Assembly: GCF_041929845.1 (NCBI RefSeq)
Contig: NZ_JBHEEH010000001.1
Span: forward strand, 992,001 to 1,056,000
Length of the DNA: 64,000 nucleotides
Source: Paenochrobactrum pullorum
GTDB taxonomy: Bacteria > Pseudomonadota > Alphaproteobacteria > Rhizobiales > Rhizobiaceae
Reading direction: 5' to 3'
Both the position numbers and the translations under genes were made by a program. Shown here piece after piece: positions 53,628 through 62,719 of this stretch. How positions within the stretch are numbered: the first letter of the stretch is position 1; each line of letters starts with the position of its first letter. The notes under the pieces were generated by a model. The model did no database searches, was not told where the DNA came from, and was given only the letters and a program-made list of their open reading frames with translations.

Positions 53628-54170
53628 ATGAATGAGAATATGACCGTCTCGATTGAAGCGGATACAACCGCTTTCAATCGGACGCTTGATGATTTGCAAA
53701 AGCGTTCGACATCATTTGGCAACAGTCTTTCATCGGCGCTGAAAGGTGCGGTTGTGGATGGCAAAGGGTTGGATGATGTCTTGCGCAAACTCGCCGGTGA
53801 TATGGCGGGCATGGCTTTGTCGATTGGCATGAAACCGTTGGAAGGTGTCGCTTCATCCTTATTTTCCGGTGTAATGGCCGGAATTGGCGGCATTAAACCC
53901 TTTGCCAAAGGAGGCGTTGTTTCCAGCCCGACTTATTTCGGTATGGGTAACGGCAATATCGGCCTGACCGGTGAAGCGGGAGCAGAAGCTATTTTGCCAT
54001 TGGCACGCGGTTCCGATGGACGATTGGGAGTTGCCACCGGTGGCGGCGCCAAGCCGGTCAGCATTGTTTTTAATATGTCCTCGCCGGACGCCGCATCATT
54101 TCGCAAATCCGAAGCGCAATTGGCCTCGATGTTGGCCGGAGCCGTTAGTCGTGGTGCAAGGAGATTGTAA
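53628..54170 (+). CDS. GTA gene g11, tape measure protein (short)
   Basis: A 180-residue tape-measure protein: coiled helical start, a glycine-rich hydrophobic middle, and the FAKGGVVSSPTYF and GEAGAEAILPLARG blocks typical of the C-terminus. RcGTA g11 is about 220 residues as I recall, so this one predicts a very short tail. The stop directly abuts the g12 ATG (TAAATG). Confidence 0.88.
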   Translation: MNENMTVSIEADTTAFNRTLDDLQKRSTSFGNSLSSALKGAVVDGKGLDDVLRKLAGDMAGMALSIGMKPLEGVASSLFSGVMAGIGGIKPFAKGGVVSSPTYFGMGNGNIGLTGEAGAEAILPLARGSDGRLGVATGGGAKPVSIVFNMSSPDAASFRKSEAQLASMLAGAVSRGARRL

Positions 54171-54809
54171 ATGGGGCAGATTAATTCCTTTCATGATGTG
54201 GCGTTTCCACTTGGTGTTTCTTTTGGTTCAGTGGCGGGGCCTGAGTGGAAAAACGAAATCGTGCAGCTTAATTCAGGGCATGAAAAACGTAATGCGCGAT
54301 GGGCGCAATCGCGTCGCCATTTTGATGCCGGAACCGGTATTCGCTCACTCGCCGATTTGCGCCAAGTGTTGAGCTTTTTTGAAGCGCGACGGGGTTCATT
54401 ATTTGCATTTCGCTTTCGTGATCCGTTTGATCATTTTTCTAATCATGGGGCACAAGAGCCAACGGCACTTGATCAACAGATCGGCATTGGCGATGGCGAA
54501 ACCAACAGCTTTCAGCTCATCAAAACTTACGACACCTATAGTCGTATGATTACCAAGCCGGTGGCTCTCAGCGTGAAGCTGGCGGTGAATGGGGACGTGC
54601 TGCAAAACGGCACTGATTATCAGGCGGATGCTTTAACTGGCATGGTGACGCTAAGTGAGGAAAGAGTGCCGGATGAAGGAGCCGTAATCACGGCTGGCTT
54701 TTTATTCGATGTAGCCGTTCGTTTTAACACGGATCGTTTGCAGGCGAGCATCTCGTCATTTCAGGCTGGTGAAATCCCGTCCATTCCAATCATTGAGGTG
54801 AAGGCATGA
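54171..54809 (+). CDS. GTA gene g12, distal tail protein (DUF2460)
   Basis: A 212-residue DUF2460 protein that forms the distal tail ring of the baseplate: INSFHDVAFPLGVSFGS, AFRFRDPFDH and IGIGDGETNSFQLIKTY are typical. It overlaps g13 by 4 bases (ATGA). Confidence 0.9.
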   Translation: MGQINSFHDVAFPLGVSFGSVAGPEWKNEIVQLNSGHEKRNARWAQSRRHFDAGTGIRSLADLRQVLSFFEARRGSLFAFRFRDPFDHFSNHGAQEPTALDQQIGIGDGETNSFQLIKTYDTYSRMITKPVALSVKLAVNGDVLQNGTDYQADALTGMVTLSEERVPDEGAVITAGFLFDVAVRFNTDRLQASISSFQAGEIPSIPIIEVKA

Positions 54810-55681
54810 GAACAATTTCGCCGCAACTGGAATCACATTTGCAAGGTGTTGTAACAAACCATTGTTTTGTCTGGATAATACGGTGCAGTACCCAGCAGGT
54901 CTTTGGCTTTACGGATCATGATTTTCCGCTCGTTATAAAAGGTATTAGATGCGAACCACAAAGCGGCATGAATTCGAGCGAAGCGCATTCCAAGCTTGGT
55001 CTTTCTGTCAGCGGCAGTGAAATTGAAGGCGCACTGGTCAGTGATCGTATCCGTGAAGAGGACATCGAAAACGGGTTTTATGATGATGCTTTGGTGGAAA
55101 CTTATCTCGTCAATTGGAGCGCGCCTGACGAGCATTTGTTTTTGCAAAGTTGGACAATCGGCAAAATAACCCGCAGCGGCGAGAAGTTTGTTGCCGAAAT
55201 TAAAGGCGCAGCCGCAGTTTATGATAAAATTCACGGACGCCGGATTTTACGCCAATGCGATGCGGAATTGGGCGATCAACGTTGCGGCATTATCCGCAAT
55301 GACCCGCGCAATCATGCGCGAGGTGTGGTCGCTGCGGTAAATGGGGCGGACATGGAAATGTCCGGCTTGGAAAGTCATGCAACAGATTGGTTTATGCATG
55401 GAGTTTTTACTTGGGTTGGCGGGCGCAACAAGGGCGCAAAATCCAAGGTGACATTACATCGCTCACAACTGATACGTTTGCGTGATGAGCCGGTTTTTGC
55501 AGTTCAAGCAGGTGATGAGTTCGAGATATTGGCTGGGTGTGACAAATCCTTTGCCACTTGCAAAGCCAAATTTGCCAACAGCGCCAATTTCAGAGGTTTT
55601 CCGCATCTTCCGGGCAACGATGCCGCTTATAGTTACATCAATAAAGACATGAATTTTGACGGCGGGGCATTGGTGCCATGA
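54806..55681 (+). CDS. GTA gene g13, tail hub protein (DUF2163)
   Basis: A 291-residue DUF2163 protein, part of the baseplate hub. The N-terminal block FGFTDHDFPL and a C-terminal cysteine-rich block (CDAELGDQRCG; AGCDKSFATCKAKFANSANFRGFPHLPGNDA) are seen; in RcGTA such cysteines bind an iron-sulfur cluster. Coupled to g14 by ATGA. Confidence 0.9.
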   Translation: MRTISPQLESHLQGVVTNHCFVWIIRCSTQQVFGFTDHDFPLVIKGIRCEPQSGMNSSEAHSKLGLSVSGSEIEGALVSDRIREEDIENGFYDDALVETYLVNWSAPDEHLFLQSWTIGKITRSGEKFVAEIKGAAAVYDKIHGRRILRQCDAELGDQRCGIIRNDPRNHARGVVAAVNGADMEMSGLESHATDWFMHGVFTWVGGRNKGAKSKVTLHRSQLIRLRDEPVFAVQAGDEFEILAGCDKSFATCKAKFANSANFRGFPHLPGNDAAYSYINKDMNFDGGALVP

Positions 55682-56160
55682 CCTTGAATTCAACCATACC
55701 GCAAGCGGTTTTGAAAGAAGCTTATCAATGGCTTGGCACGCCTTATCGTCATGGTGCGGCGCGCAAACAAGTTGGCTGTGATTGCTTGGGTCTCATTCGA
55801 GGTGTGTGGCGTGAGGTCTATGGCCATGAGCCGGAAAAACCTGCAACTTACGCGCCTGATTGGGCGGAACTATCCGATAAAGAACCGCTATTGGATGCGG
55901 CAGAAAAACATATGGTAAGTCGACCCGTGCCGATGGGTATCAAGGATATTTTGCCCGCACAAGTGCTGATATTTCGTTGGCAACCGACAATGGCGGCAAA
56001 ACATATTGCTATTATGGGGCATGAGGGGCGTTTCATCCATGCCTATCACGGCCATCGGGTTTTAACCTCAGCGCTCGTGCCGCAATGGTTCAAGCGTATT
56101 GCAGGCATCTTTGAATTTCCGGAGCCAGCCGGCCAATCGATACAAGGGAGAAATCTATGA
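55678..56160 (+). CDS. GTA gene g14, NlpC/P60-type cell-wall peptidase
   Basis: A 160-residue cysteine peptidase carried on the baseplate to open peptidoglycan during DNA delivery. The nucleophile is C36 in GCDCLGLIRGVW, with GTPYRHGAAR just before; the histidine is in AAKHIAIMG. Coupled to g15 by ATGA. Confidence 0.9.
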   Translation: MTLNSTIPQAVLKEAYQWLGTPYRHGAARKQVGCDCLGLIRGVWREVYGHEPEKPATYAPDWAELSDKEPLLDAAEKHMVSRPVPMGIKDILPAQVLIFRWQPTMAAKHIAIMGHEGRFIHAYHGHRVLTSALVPQWFKRIAGIFEFPEPAGQSIQGRNL

Positions 56161-59100
56161 CGACTGTCGTCTTGCAGGCTGTCGGCGGGGCGATCGGCTC
56201 AGTATTCGGGCCGGTCGGCACGGCTATCGGCACGGCTCTCGGGGCTATGGGCGGCTATATGGTGGATAGCGCCATCATTAATTCGACGCGCCGAATTGAA
56301 GGCCCGCGCCTTTCAAATGCCAAGCCGCTGACCGCCGAAGAAGGTGCAGCATTACCCTATATTTATGGCACTGCGCGTGTATCTGGCACACTGATTTGGG
56401 CGACACGTTTTGAAGAAGACAAAACCACTGAGCGTCAGGGTGGCAAAGGTGGCCCTAAGGTCACCACTTATAGCTATTTTGTCAATGCTGCTTTTGCTGT
56501 GGCTGAAGGAGAGATTGCCGGAATTCGTCGTGTCTGGGCAGATGGTAAAGAGATTGACCTGACTAATATCGAAATGCGTATCTATAAAGGTACATCCGAT
56601 CAGCAACCCGATCCGCTGATAGAGGCAAAGCAAGGAGAAGGCAATGCGCCTGCTTATCGCGGCACGGCCTATATAGTGATCGAACGCTTTCCGGTAGATG
56701 AATATGGCCATCGTATTCCGCAGCTACAATTTGAAGTGATCCGCACAGTCGGCAAGTTGGCAAAATCTGTTCAGGCCGTGACACTGCTGCCAGGGGCTAC
56801 AGAATTTGGGTTGTCGCCATTTTTGATCACGGATGAATCAACACCCGGTCAAAAGCGGCTGATTAATCGTAATAATTTGCGTGGGAACACGGATTGGGTG
56901 GCCTCAATGGATGAGTTGCAGGCTTTATGTCCTAATTTGAAGCATGTGGCGATTATTGTGCCGTGGTTTGGCGATGATCTGCGGGCAGATCATTGTAAAC
57001 TTAAACCGGGTGTGACCGAACTGAATGCGCGCAAACCAAGTCGGCATTGGCGGGTGAATAATATTGCCCGCGAAAATGCGCATCATATCAGCAGGTATCA
57101 TAATGAAACTGCCTATGGTGGCACGCCATCTGATGACACTGTGATTGAAGCTATCAAGGACGCGAAAAAGCGTGGGCTTTCGGTGACACTTTATCCGTTC
57201 ATCATGATGGATATTGCTGAAGACAATCAATTGCCGTCTCCTTATGGCGGCAATCAACAGCCTGCCTATCCGTGGCGCGGGCGCATTACCTGTCATCCGG
57301 CCATTGGTCAGGCGGAGAGCGTTGATAAAACTGCCATTGCAGCCGATCAAATCAACCAATTTGTTGAAGGAGAATGGGGCTATCGCCGCTTTCTCAATCA
57401 TTGTGCGGATCTGGCGCTAAGGGCTGGAGGGGTTGATGCGTTTTTGGTCGGCTCGGAGCTGATCGGATTAACCCATGTGCGCTCATCAAGGGAAGCATTC
57501 CCGTTTGTCGATGCTTTGTGTGATTTGGCGCAAGCCATGCGCAACAAGCTTGAAAACAGTTGTAAAATTACTTATGCGGCGGATTGGTCAGAATATTTTG
57601 GCTATCAGACACAAGATGGTTCAGGCGATGTGTACTTTCATCTGGATCCGCTTTGGGCACATAGTGCAATCAATGCGATTGGCATCGATAATTATATGCC
57701 GCTCAGTGACTGGCGTGATCAGGATTGGCATACTGATAATCCGGATGGTTTTACCGCACCCTATGATCTTGAGTGCCTGAAAAGCCAGATTGCTGCAGGT
57801 GAGGGCTATCATTGGTATTATGCCAATCCTGAAGATCATGAAAAACGTATCCGCACGCCAATCACGGATGGTCGGGCGGGAAAGCCTTGGGTTTTCCGGT
57901 ATAAAGATTTGAATTCTTGGTGGGCAAACCCCCATTATAACCGTGTAGATGGCGCAGAAAAAACAACACCAACACCTTGGCTACCAATGTCGAAGCCATT
58001 TTGGTTGACCGAGCTTGGCTGTCCGGCAGTGGATAAAGGGCCGAACCAGCCTAATGTTTTTCCAGATAGAAAATCATCGGAAAATGCCGTGCCTTATTTT
58101 TCCAATGCTGCACGTTCTGATTTGGCGATGGACAGATTTTTACGCGCGCATATAGCATATTGGCCTGAGGCTGGGGCACATAATCCGGTTTCGCCGATCT
58201 ATGGCGGTAAAATGTTGGATGATGAGCGGATTTATCTCTGGGCATGGGATACCCGCCCATTTCCGGAGTTTCCGCTTTATAATCATTATTGGGGTGATGC
58301 CGCAAATTGGGCGCGTGGACATTGGCTGAATGGTCGGTTAAGTCAGGTGTCTTTGGATGAACTGATTGCACAAATTATCAAAGATTATGGTTTGCCGGAG
58401 GTTGACAGCAGTCAGGCTGATGGCTTTGTGAATGGATTTGTCATTCCCGACCCGACAACTGCACGTTCAGTTTTAGAGCCGCTGCTCGATATTTTTGGCA
58501 TTCATGCTTTTGAAAAAGATGGCAAATTCATTTTTAAAAGTCTGGATCGTCGACAAGAGGCTGTTCGCATAATTGATGATATTGTAGTGCCGGATGAGGC
58601 GGATGCTCTCACGATCACTATGGAAGATAAAAATGATCTGCCGCGTAATGCGACACTGTTTTATCAAGACCCGATGCGTGAATATCAGTCAGCCGGAGCT
58701 AAAACCTATCAGAATAAAGGCGAAGGTGACGAGTCGACAAGTCTTTCCGGTTCTTTGGAGCGAGGGGCTGCGGATGGGCTGGTGGAGCAATGGCTGTTAA
58801 GGCGCTGGGCACAAAGGCGCTCGGTTTCATTTGCAGTACCTTGGGCGCGCGCGCAGTTTCATGTCGGAGACCGCGTAAAAATTCCGGTAGTCAACGGCAA
58901 TCGTGACTATGTCATCACATTTTTAGAAGATGGAGAGGTGCGGCAAGTGCAGGCTGTGGCGCTAGCACCACGCATTGATACGTCTGATCATGGAGACGTT
59001 CCTTTCAAACCTGATCCCGCACCGGTTTTGGATGTAAAACCGGTTGTGTATCTGATTGATCTGCCTTTATGGCCGGGTGCGCAGACAGCACATCAGCAAT

Positions 59101-59972
59101 TGCGGGTGGCATGTCATGCCAAACCGTGGCGCGGTGTTGCAGCTTATGTTTCTCCGCAGGAAGATGGTTTTGTCGAGCGAACACTTGTTACATCCCGTGC
59201 AGTGATAGGCGAGCTTTTGCAGCCATTTGCACCTGGCCAAGCGAGCGGGCGAATTATCAGCGGGCATTATCTGGATGTCGTGCTTTATTCGGCTGAATTG
59301 CACTCCTGCACAATGCAACAGCTTTATAATGGCGCAAATACCGCAATCATCCAAGCGCCTGATGGTGAATGGGAAGTGTTGCAGTTTTTACAGGCTGAAG
59401 AAATGGCGAGTGGTTATTGGCGCCTGTCTGATTTCTTACGCGGTCAGCTTGGAACAGAAGCGCAAAGCCTCATGGAAAAACAGGCGGAAGCTCCGTTTGT
59501 CTTGCTTGATTCATCAGTTGTTCCGGTTGGTTTGGATGCAGCAGAAATTGGCTTGCAATTAAACTGGCGGTTGGGAACAGCTGGCAGACCTTTCACATCA
59601 GATTATTTTGAGACGATGACAGCGACGGGTGGGATGCGTGCTTTGCGATCGTTAAGCCCTGTTCATTTGCGCGCAAAAAAACAGGGCGGCGATACGCAAT
59701 TCTCATGGATTCGTCGTGGGCGAATTGATGCGGATAGTTGGCTTGCTGACGAAATCGTGATTGGCGAAGAGCGTGAGCGCTATCAAGTTGAATTATGGAA
59801 AGACGGAGTGAAAATTTGGGGAGAAGAGGTTGATGAACAAAGTTGGAATTTAGCTTCCGTACAACGAGAAGAGCTCTTTGGATCTGAGTCGGTCGATTTA
59901 CAGTTCAAGGTGGCCATGATCAGCGCACAATCTGGCCCCGGTGATCTCTCCACGCTTCATTTAACCCTATAA
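56157..59972 (+). CDS. GTA gene g15, megatron baseplate protein with TIM-barrel domain
   Basis: A 1271-residue protein, close to the RcGTA megatron in length. The start has a glycine-rich hydrophobic segment (about residues 8-40) and PYIYGTARVSGTLIWATRFEE; the GTA TIM-barrel domain lies at about 420-720 (FLVGSELIGLTHVRSS, DPLWAHSAINAIGIDNYMPL, PFWLTELGCPAVDKGPNQPN, YLWAWDTRPFPEFP); phage-tail domains follow (FGIHAFEKDGKFIFKSLDRR, VGDRVKIP). It forms the tail tip and may degrade surface glycan. Confidence 0.95.
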   Translation: MTTVVLQAVGGAIGSVFGPVGTAIGTALGAMGGYMVDSAIINSTRRIEGPRLSNAKPLTAEEGAALPYIYGTARVSGTLIWATRFEEDKTTERQGGKGGPKVTTYSYFVNAAFAVAEGEIAGIRRVWADGKEIDLTNIEMRIYKGTSDQQPDPLIEAKQGEGNAPAYRGTAYIVIERFPVDEYGHRIPQLQFEVIRTVGKLAKSVQAVTLLPGATEFGLSPFLITDESTPGQKRLINRNNLRGNTDWVASMDELQALCPNLKHVAIIVPWFGDDLRADHCKLKPGVTELNARKPSRHWRVNNIARENAHHISRYHNETAYGGTPSDDTVIEAIKDAKKRGLSVTLYPFIMMDIAEDNQLPSPYGGNQQPAYPWRGRITCHPAIGQAESVDKTAIAADQINQFVEGEWGYRRFLNHCADLALRAGGVDAFLVGSELIGLTHVRSSREAFPFVDALCDLAQAMRNKLENSCKITYAADWSEYFGYQTQDGSGDVYFHLDPLWAHSAINAIGIDNYMPLSDWRDQDWHTDNPDGFTAPYDLECLKSQIAAGEGYHWYYANPEDHEKRIRTPITDGRAGKPWVFRYKDLNSWWANPHYNRVDGAEKTTPTPWLPMSKPFWLTELGCPAVDKGPNQPNVFPDRKSSENAVPYFSNAARSDLAMDRFLRAHIAYWPEAGAHNPVSPIYGGKMLDDERIYLWAWDTRPFPEFPLYNHYWGDAANWARGHWLNGRLSQVSLDELIAQIIKDYGLPEVDSSQADGFVNGFVIPDPTTARSVLEPLLDIFGIHAFEKDGKFIFKSLDRRQEAVRIIDDIVVPDEADALTITMEDKNDLPRNATLFYQDPMREYQSAGAKTYQNKGEGDESTSLSGSLERGAADGLVEQWLLRRWAQRRSVSFAVPWARAQFHVGDRVKIPVVNGNRDYVITFLEDGEVRQVQAVALAPRIDTSDHGDVPFKPDPAPVLDVKPVVYLIDLPLWPGAQTAHQQLRVACHAKPWRGVAAYVSPQEDGFVERTLVTSRAVIGELLQPFAPGQASGRIISGHYLDVVLYSAELHSCTMQQLYNGANTAIIQAPDGEWEVLQFLQAEEMASGYWRLSDFLRGQLGTEAQSLMEKQAEAPFVLLDSSVVPVGLDAAEIGLQLNWRLGTAGRPFTSDYFETMTATGGMRALRSLSPVHLRAKKQGGDTQFSWIRRGRIDADSWLADEIVIGEERERYQVELWKDGVKIWGEEVDEQSWNLASVQREELFGSESVDLQFKVAMISAQSGPGDLSTLHLTL

Positions 59973-59994
59973 ACCAAAGAAAATGAGGTCAGAC

Positions 59995-60201
59995 ATGACA
60001 GCGAATAAACCTTGGTATTTGTCGCGCACCATCTGGACTTCGATGGTGGCTTTGCTTTAGTGGGCTGAAAATCTGCTTGGAATTCCAATTGGTGTGATTG
60101 AACAGGCGACACTGGTAGATGCACTTATGCAACTGGCAGCAGCCGGTGCGGGAATTTTTGCTATTATTGGGCGGATGAAGGCAACATCACGCATTTCATA
60201 A
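59995..60201 (+). pseudogene. Holin-like small gene with an in-frame TAG
   Basis: From ATG 59995 (after GAGG) the frame reads MTANKPWYLSRTIWTSMVAL-L, then TAG at 60058-60060, then WAENLLGIPIGVIEQATLVD and on to GIFAIIGRMKATSRIS and TAA at 60199. The whole 68-residue product matches the small phage holin-like proteins of Hyphomicrobiales, which start with a W-Y-L-S-x-T-x-W motif and end in an ATSRIS-like tail. The TAG could come from one C-to-T change in CAG. It is either a recent pseudogene or made by stop-codon readthrough. Confidence 0.75.
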
Positions 60202-60258
60202 AATTACAAAACATGATAGCTAATGATTAATTAAATGGGATTCAGCCTGTCTGGGTCA

Positions 60259-60288
60259 TTCATGTAATGTTCAGCTAGGGCATACTAT
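60259..60288 (+). promoter_or_regulatory. Candidate feuN promoter with direct repeat
   Basis: TTCATG (60259-60264) and TTCAGC (60270-60275) are 11 bases apart, the spacing used by OmpR-family regulators such as FeuP; another TTCAGC is at 60241. A TACTAT -10-like box is at 60283-60288, so transcription would start only a few bases before the feuN ATG. Confidence 0.4.
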
Positions 60289-60297
60289 AAAAGCATC

Positions 60298-60597
60298 ATG
60301 ATGAAAAAGCTCTCCGCATTTACACTTATTTTTGGTATGGCTGCTGCGGCTGTTGGCTCACCGGCAAACTCCGCCAGCCTTCCTATGATTGTTCCGCACA
60401 AGGCAAATTTTGTGGTGACTGCTGCCGATGATTGTGCTGCAGCTGGTCAGCGCGTTGCTGCCGCCCAAGGCGGAACTTTAACCAAAGCTACTCCTGCGGT
60501 GCAGGGGGGCAGAAATGTCTGCGTTATTGTAGTGCTGGTTCCTGGCCGTGACGGCGAACGTCCGCGCCGTGTAGAAGTTGCGGTGCCTGCGGAATAA
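60298..60597 (+). CDS. feuN: FeuN-like small periplasmic modulator
   Basis: A 99-residue exported protein: signal peptide to about residue 26 (ANSA), then a small domain with two cysteines (ADDCAAAGQRVAAAQGGTL; GRNVCVIVVLV) and an RPRRVEVAVPAE tail. In Sinorhizobium meliloti the gene directly upstream of feuP encodes FeuN, a small periplasmic protein that restrains FeuQ. Position, size and export all fit; the name rests on these. ATG at 60298 or 60301; no ribosome site is evident. Confidence 0.7.
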   Translation: MMKKLSAFTLIFGMAAAAVGSPANSASLPMIVPHKANFVVTAADDCAAAGQRVAAAQGGTLTKATPAVQGGRNVCVIVVLVPGRDGERPRRVEVAVPAE

Positions 60598-60637
60598 GCA
60601 GACACTTAAACTTTATAAGTGCTTATCGGAGGCGGCA

Positions 60638-61321
60638 TTGCGCATATTGATCGTTGAAGATGATAAAGACCTGAATCGTCAGCTCTCGGAAGCAATGGGT
60701 GAGGCCGGTTACGTGGTTGATAGTGCTTATGACGGTGAAGAAGGCCATTTTTTAGGCGATACTGAGCCTTATGATGCTGTCATCCTCGATATCGGTCTGC
60801 CGCAGATGGATGGCATCAGCGTGGTTGAGCGCTGGCGTCGTGATGGCCGGACAATGCCGGTTTTGATGCTGACGGCACGTGATCGCTGGTCGGATAAAGT
60901 GGCCGGTATCGACGCTGGTGCTGATGATTATGTGGCCAAGCCGTTTCACGTTGAAGAGGTTCTTGCACGGTTGCGCGCGCTTATCCGTCGTGCGGCCGGT
61001 CATGCTTCATCTGAACTTTCCTGCGGGCCATTATTGCTCGATACGAAAACATCAAAAGTCACCGTTGATGGTACAGCTCTGAAACTCACCTCGCATGAGT
61101 TTCGGTTGTTGTCTTATCTTATGCACCATATGGACAAGGTTATTTCGCGTACTGAACTGGTTGAGCATTTATACGATCAGGATTTTGATCGAGATTCGAA
61201 TACGATTGAAGTTTTCGTCGGACGTTTGCGCAAAAAAATGGGCATCGACCTCATCGAGACCGTGCGTGGTATGGGGTATCGTATGAATTCGGTCGCTAAT
61301 CCGGAAGGTATCAGCAACTGA
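60638..61321 (+). CDS. feuP: FeuP, OmpR-family response regulator
   Basis: A 227-residue regulator. The receiver domain has phospho-acceptor D51 (AVILDIGLPQMDG) and K101 (YVAKPF); the C-terminal winged helix has LTSHEFRLLSYLM and SNTIEVFVGRLRKKMG. It is the partner of FeuQ, encoded next, and belongs to the feuN-feuP-feuQ unit, needed in rhizobia for osmoadaptation and cyclic glucan export. The TTG at 60638 (giving MRILIVEDD) has GGAGG 6 bases upstream; an extension to 60578 is not supported. Confidence 0.93.
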   Translation: MRILIVEDDKDLNRQLSEAMGEAGYVVDSAYDGEEGHFLGDTEPYDAVILDIGLPQMDGISVVERWRRDGRTMPVLMLTARDRWSDKVAGIDAGADDYVAKPFHVEEVLARLRALIRRAAGHASSELSCGPLLLDTKTSKVTVDGTALKLTSHEFRLLSYLMHHMDKVISRTELVEHLYDQDFDRDSNTIEVFVGRLRKKMGIDLIETVRGMGYRMNSVANPEGISN

Positions 61322-62700
61322 ACATTGCACGCTTCAAACCGGCTCTTCATTCCCTTGCATTACGTGTGGTCACATTATCAACGCTTTGGGTAATCGTGGC
61401 GCTGGTGGTGGTTGCCACTTTAATTGGCTCGATTTACAAACAGGCCGCAGAGCGTAATTTTGAACGTCTGTTATGGGCACATCTTTATAATTTGGTAGGC
61501 TCGGTTAGTGTTTCGGATAATGGCGATTTGCAAGGCCATCCGGAACTCGGCGAAATCCGTTATTCTAGCCCTTCGTCTGGTTGGTATTGGGAGGTGGATT
61601 CGGTCTCTGCCAATCTGCACGGGACATTGCATTCTTTATCATTGGGTAGTCGAAAGATCAGACAGGAAAGTCTGGCTAACTACCCTTTTGATAGTTCTTT
61701 TAAGCGCACTTATCCCGCACTTGGCCCTAATGGTGAAGAGGTTTTTGTCGCCGAGACGGAAGTCGTTCTTGATGGCGAAAACAGAATTGCCCGTTTCAGA
61801 GTGATGGGCAATTTAAGTGAGGTTAAAGAAGAATATCGAGATTTTAATGCCCGATTATATGGCTATTTAGGCATTTTCGGTATTGGTAGTATTTTAATCA
61901 ATGCTGCGGTCATTTTATTTGGCCTGCGTCCCTTAGATAGGGTACGTCGTTCACTGGCCGATATTCGTGAGGGGCGAGCGCCACGTTTGACTTCTGATCT
62001 GCCGATTGAAATTGCACCGCTCGCACAAGAAACAAACGCATTGATTGAAAATAACTTGCGCATTATGGAGCGCTCACGAACACAAGTCGGCAATCTGGCA
62101 CATTCGCTTAAAACCCCTTTAACTGTTTTACTGAATGAAGCACGTACTATCGGCGGTGAACAGGGGCGTCTAGTAAGCGAGCAGTGTGAAGCGATGCAGA
62201 TGCAAATTCAGCATTATTTGCAACGTGCCCGCATTGCGGCGCAGCGCGATAGTGTCGTATTCAGAACGCCGGTGACACCCGTTTTGGAGCGGATAGCACG
62301 GGTAACTCAAAAACTTAATCCGCAGCTTGAAGTTTGTTTTGTTAATAGTTTTGCGGATGCTATCTTTGCCGGTGAAAAAGAAGATCTGGAAGAAGTTGTC
62401 GGCAATCTTATGGAAAATGCCGGAAAATGGGGACGGTCACAAATCCTCATGAGTTTGGCAAGCGCAGACAATGTCGAATTTACCATTACAATCGAAGATG
62501 ATGGCATTGGATTGGCCGATGATAAAATGGCGGAAGCCATGCAACGCGGCCGCCGTATTGATGAAACGAAGCCCGGAACAGGACTGGGACTTGCGATCGT
62601 TCAGGACACAGTGAAAGAATATGGCGGGAAATTTGTGTTGAAATCGTCACAGCTCGGCGGACTTAATGCTCAAATTACGCTTCCGCTCGTTAAAAAGTGA
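61318..62700 (+). CDS. feuQ: FeuQ, sensor histidine kinase
   Basis: A membrane sensor kinase: two membrane helices flank a periplasmic domain, then a HAMP-like linker, the histidine in VGNLAHSLKTPLTVLLNEA, and the ATPase motifs NLMENAGKWG, DDGIGLADD and GTGLGLAIVQD. No ATG exists near the expected start. I place it at CTG 61318, overlapping the feuP stop (CTGA) and 9 bases after GGAAGG, because it gives the usual basic tail before helix 1; a GTG at 61366 would start at the helix itself. Confidence 0.85.
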   Translation: MNIARFKPALHSLALRVVTLSTLWVIVALVVVATLIGSIYKQAAERNFERLLWAHLYNLVGSVSVSDNGDLQGHPELGEIRYSSPSSGWYWEVDSVSANLHGTLHSLSLGSRKIRQESLANYPFDSSFKRTYPALGPNGEEVFVAETEVVLDGENRIARFRVMGNLSEVKEEYRDFNARLYGYLGIFGIGSILINAAVILFGLRPLDRVRRSLADIREGRAPRLTSDLPIEIAPLAQETNALIENNLRIMERSRTQVGNLAHSLKTPLTVLLNEARTIGGEQGRLVSEQCEAMQMQIQHYLQRARIAAQRDSVVFRTPVTPVLERIARVTQKLNPQLEVCFVNSFADAIFAGEKEDLEEVVGNLMENAGKWGRSQILMSLASADNVEFTITIEDDGIGLADDKMAEAMQRGRRIDETKPGTGLGLAIVQDTVKEYGGKFVLKSSQLGGLNAQITLPLVKK

Positions 62701-62703
62701 ATA

Positions 62704-62719
62704 TTAACTAATCTTTAAC
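62704..62719. promoter_or_regulatory. CtrA-type binding site
   Basis: TTAACTAATCTTTAAC fits TTAA-N7-TTAAC exactly, 102 bases upstream of the lipoprotein gene and 23 bases before a TATATA box at 62742. CtrA is the cell-cycle master regulator of alphaproteobacteria. Confidence 0.55.

Noticed and set aside
45594..60201. Ordinary temperate prophage
   Set aside because: No integrase, attachment repeats, repressor, replication or DNA-modification genes; the order g1-g15 and the GTA-type TIM-barrel protein are those of an RcGTA-like element.
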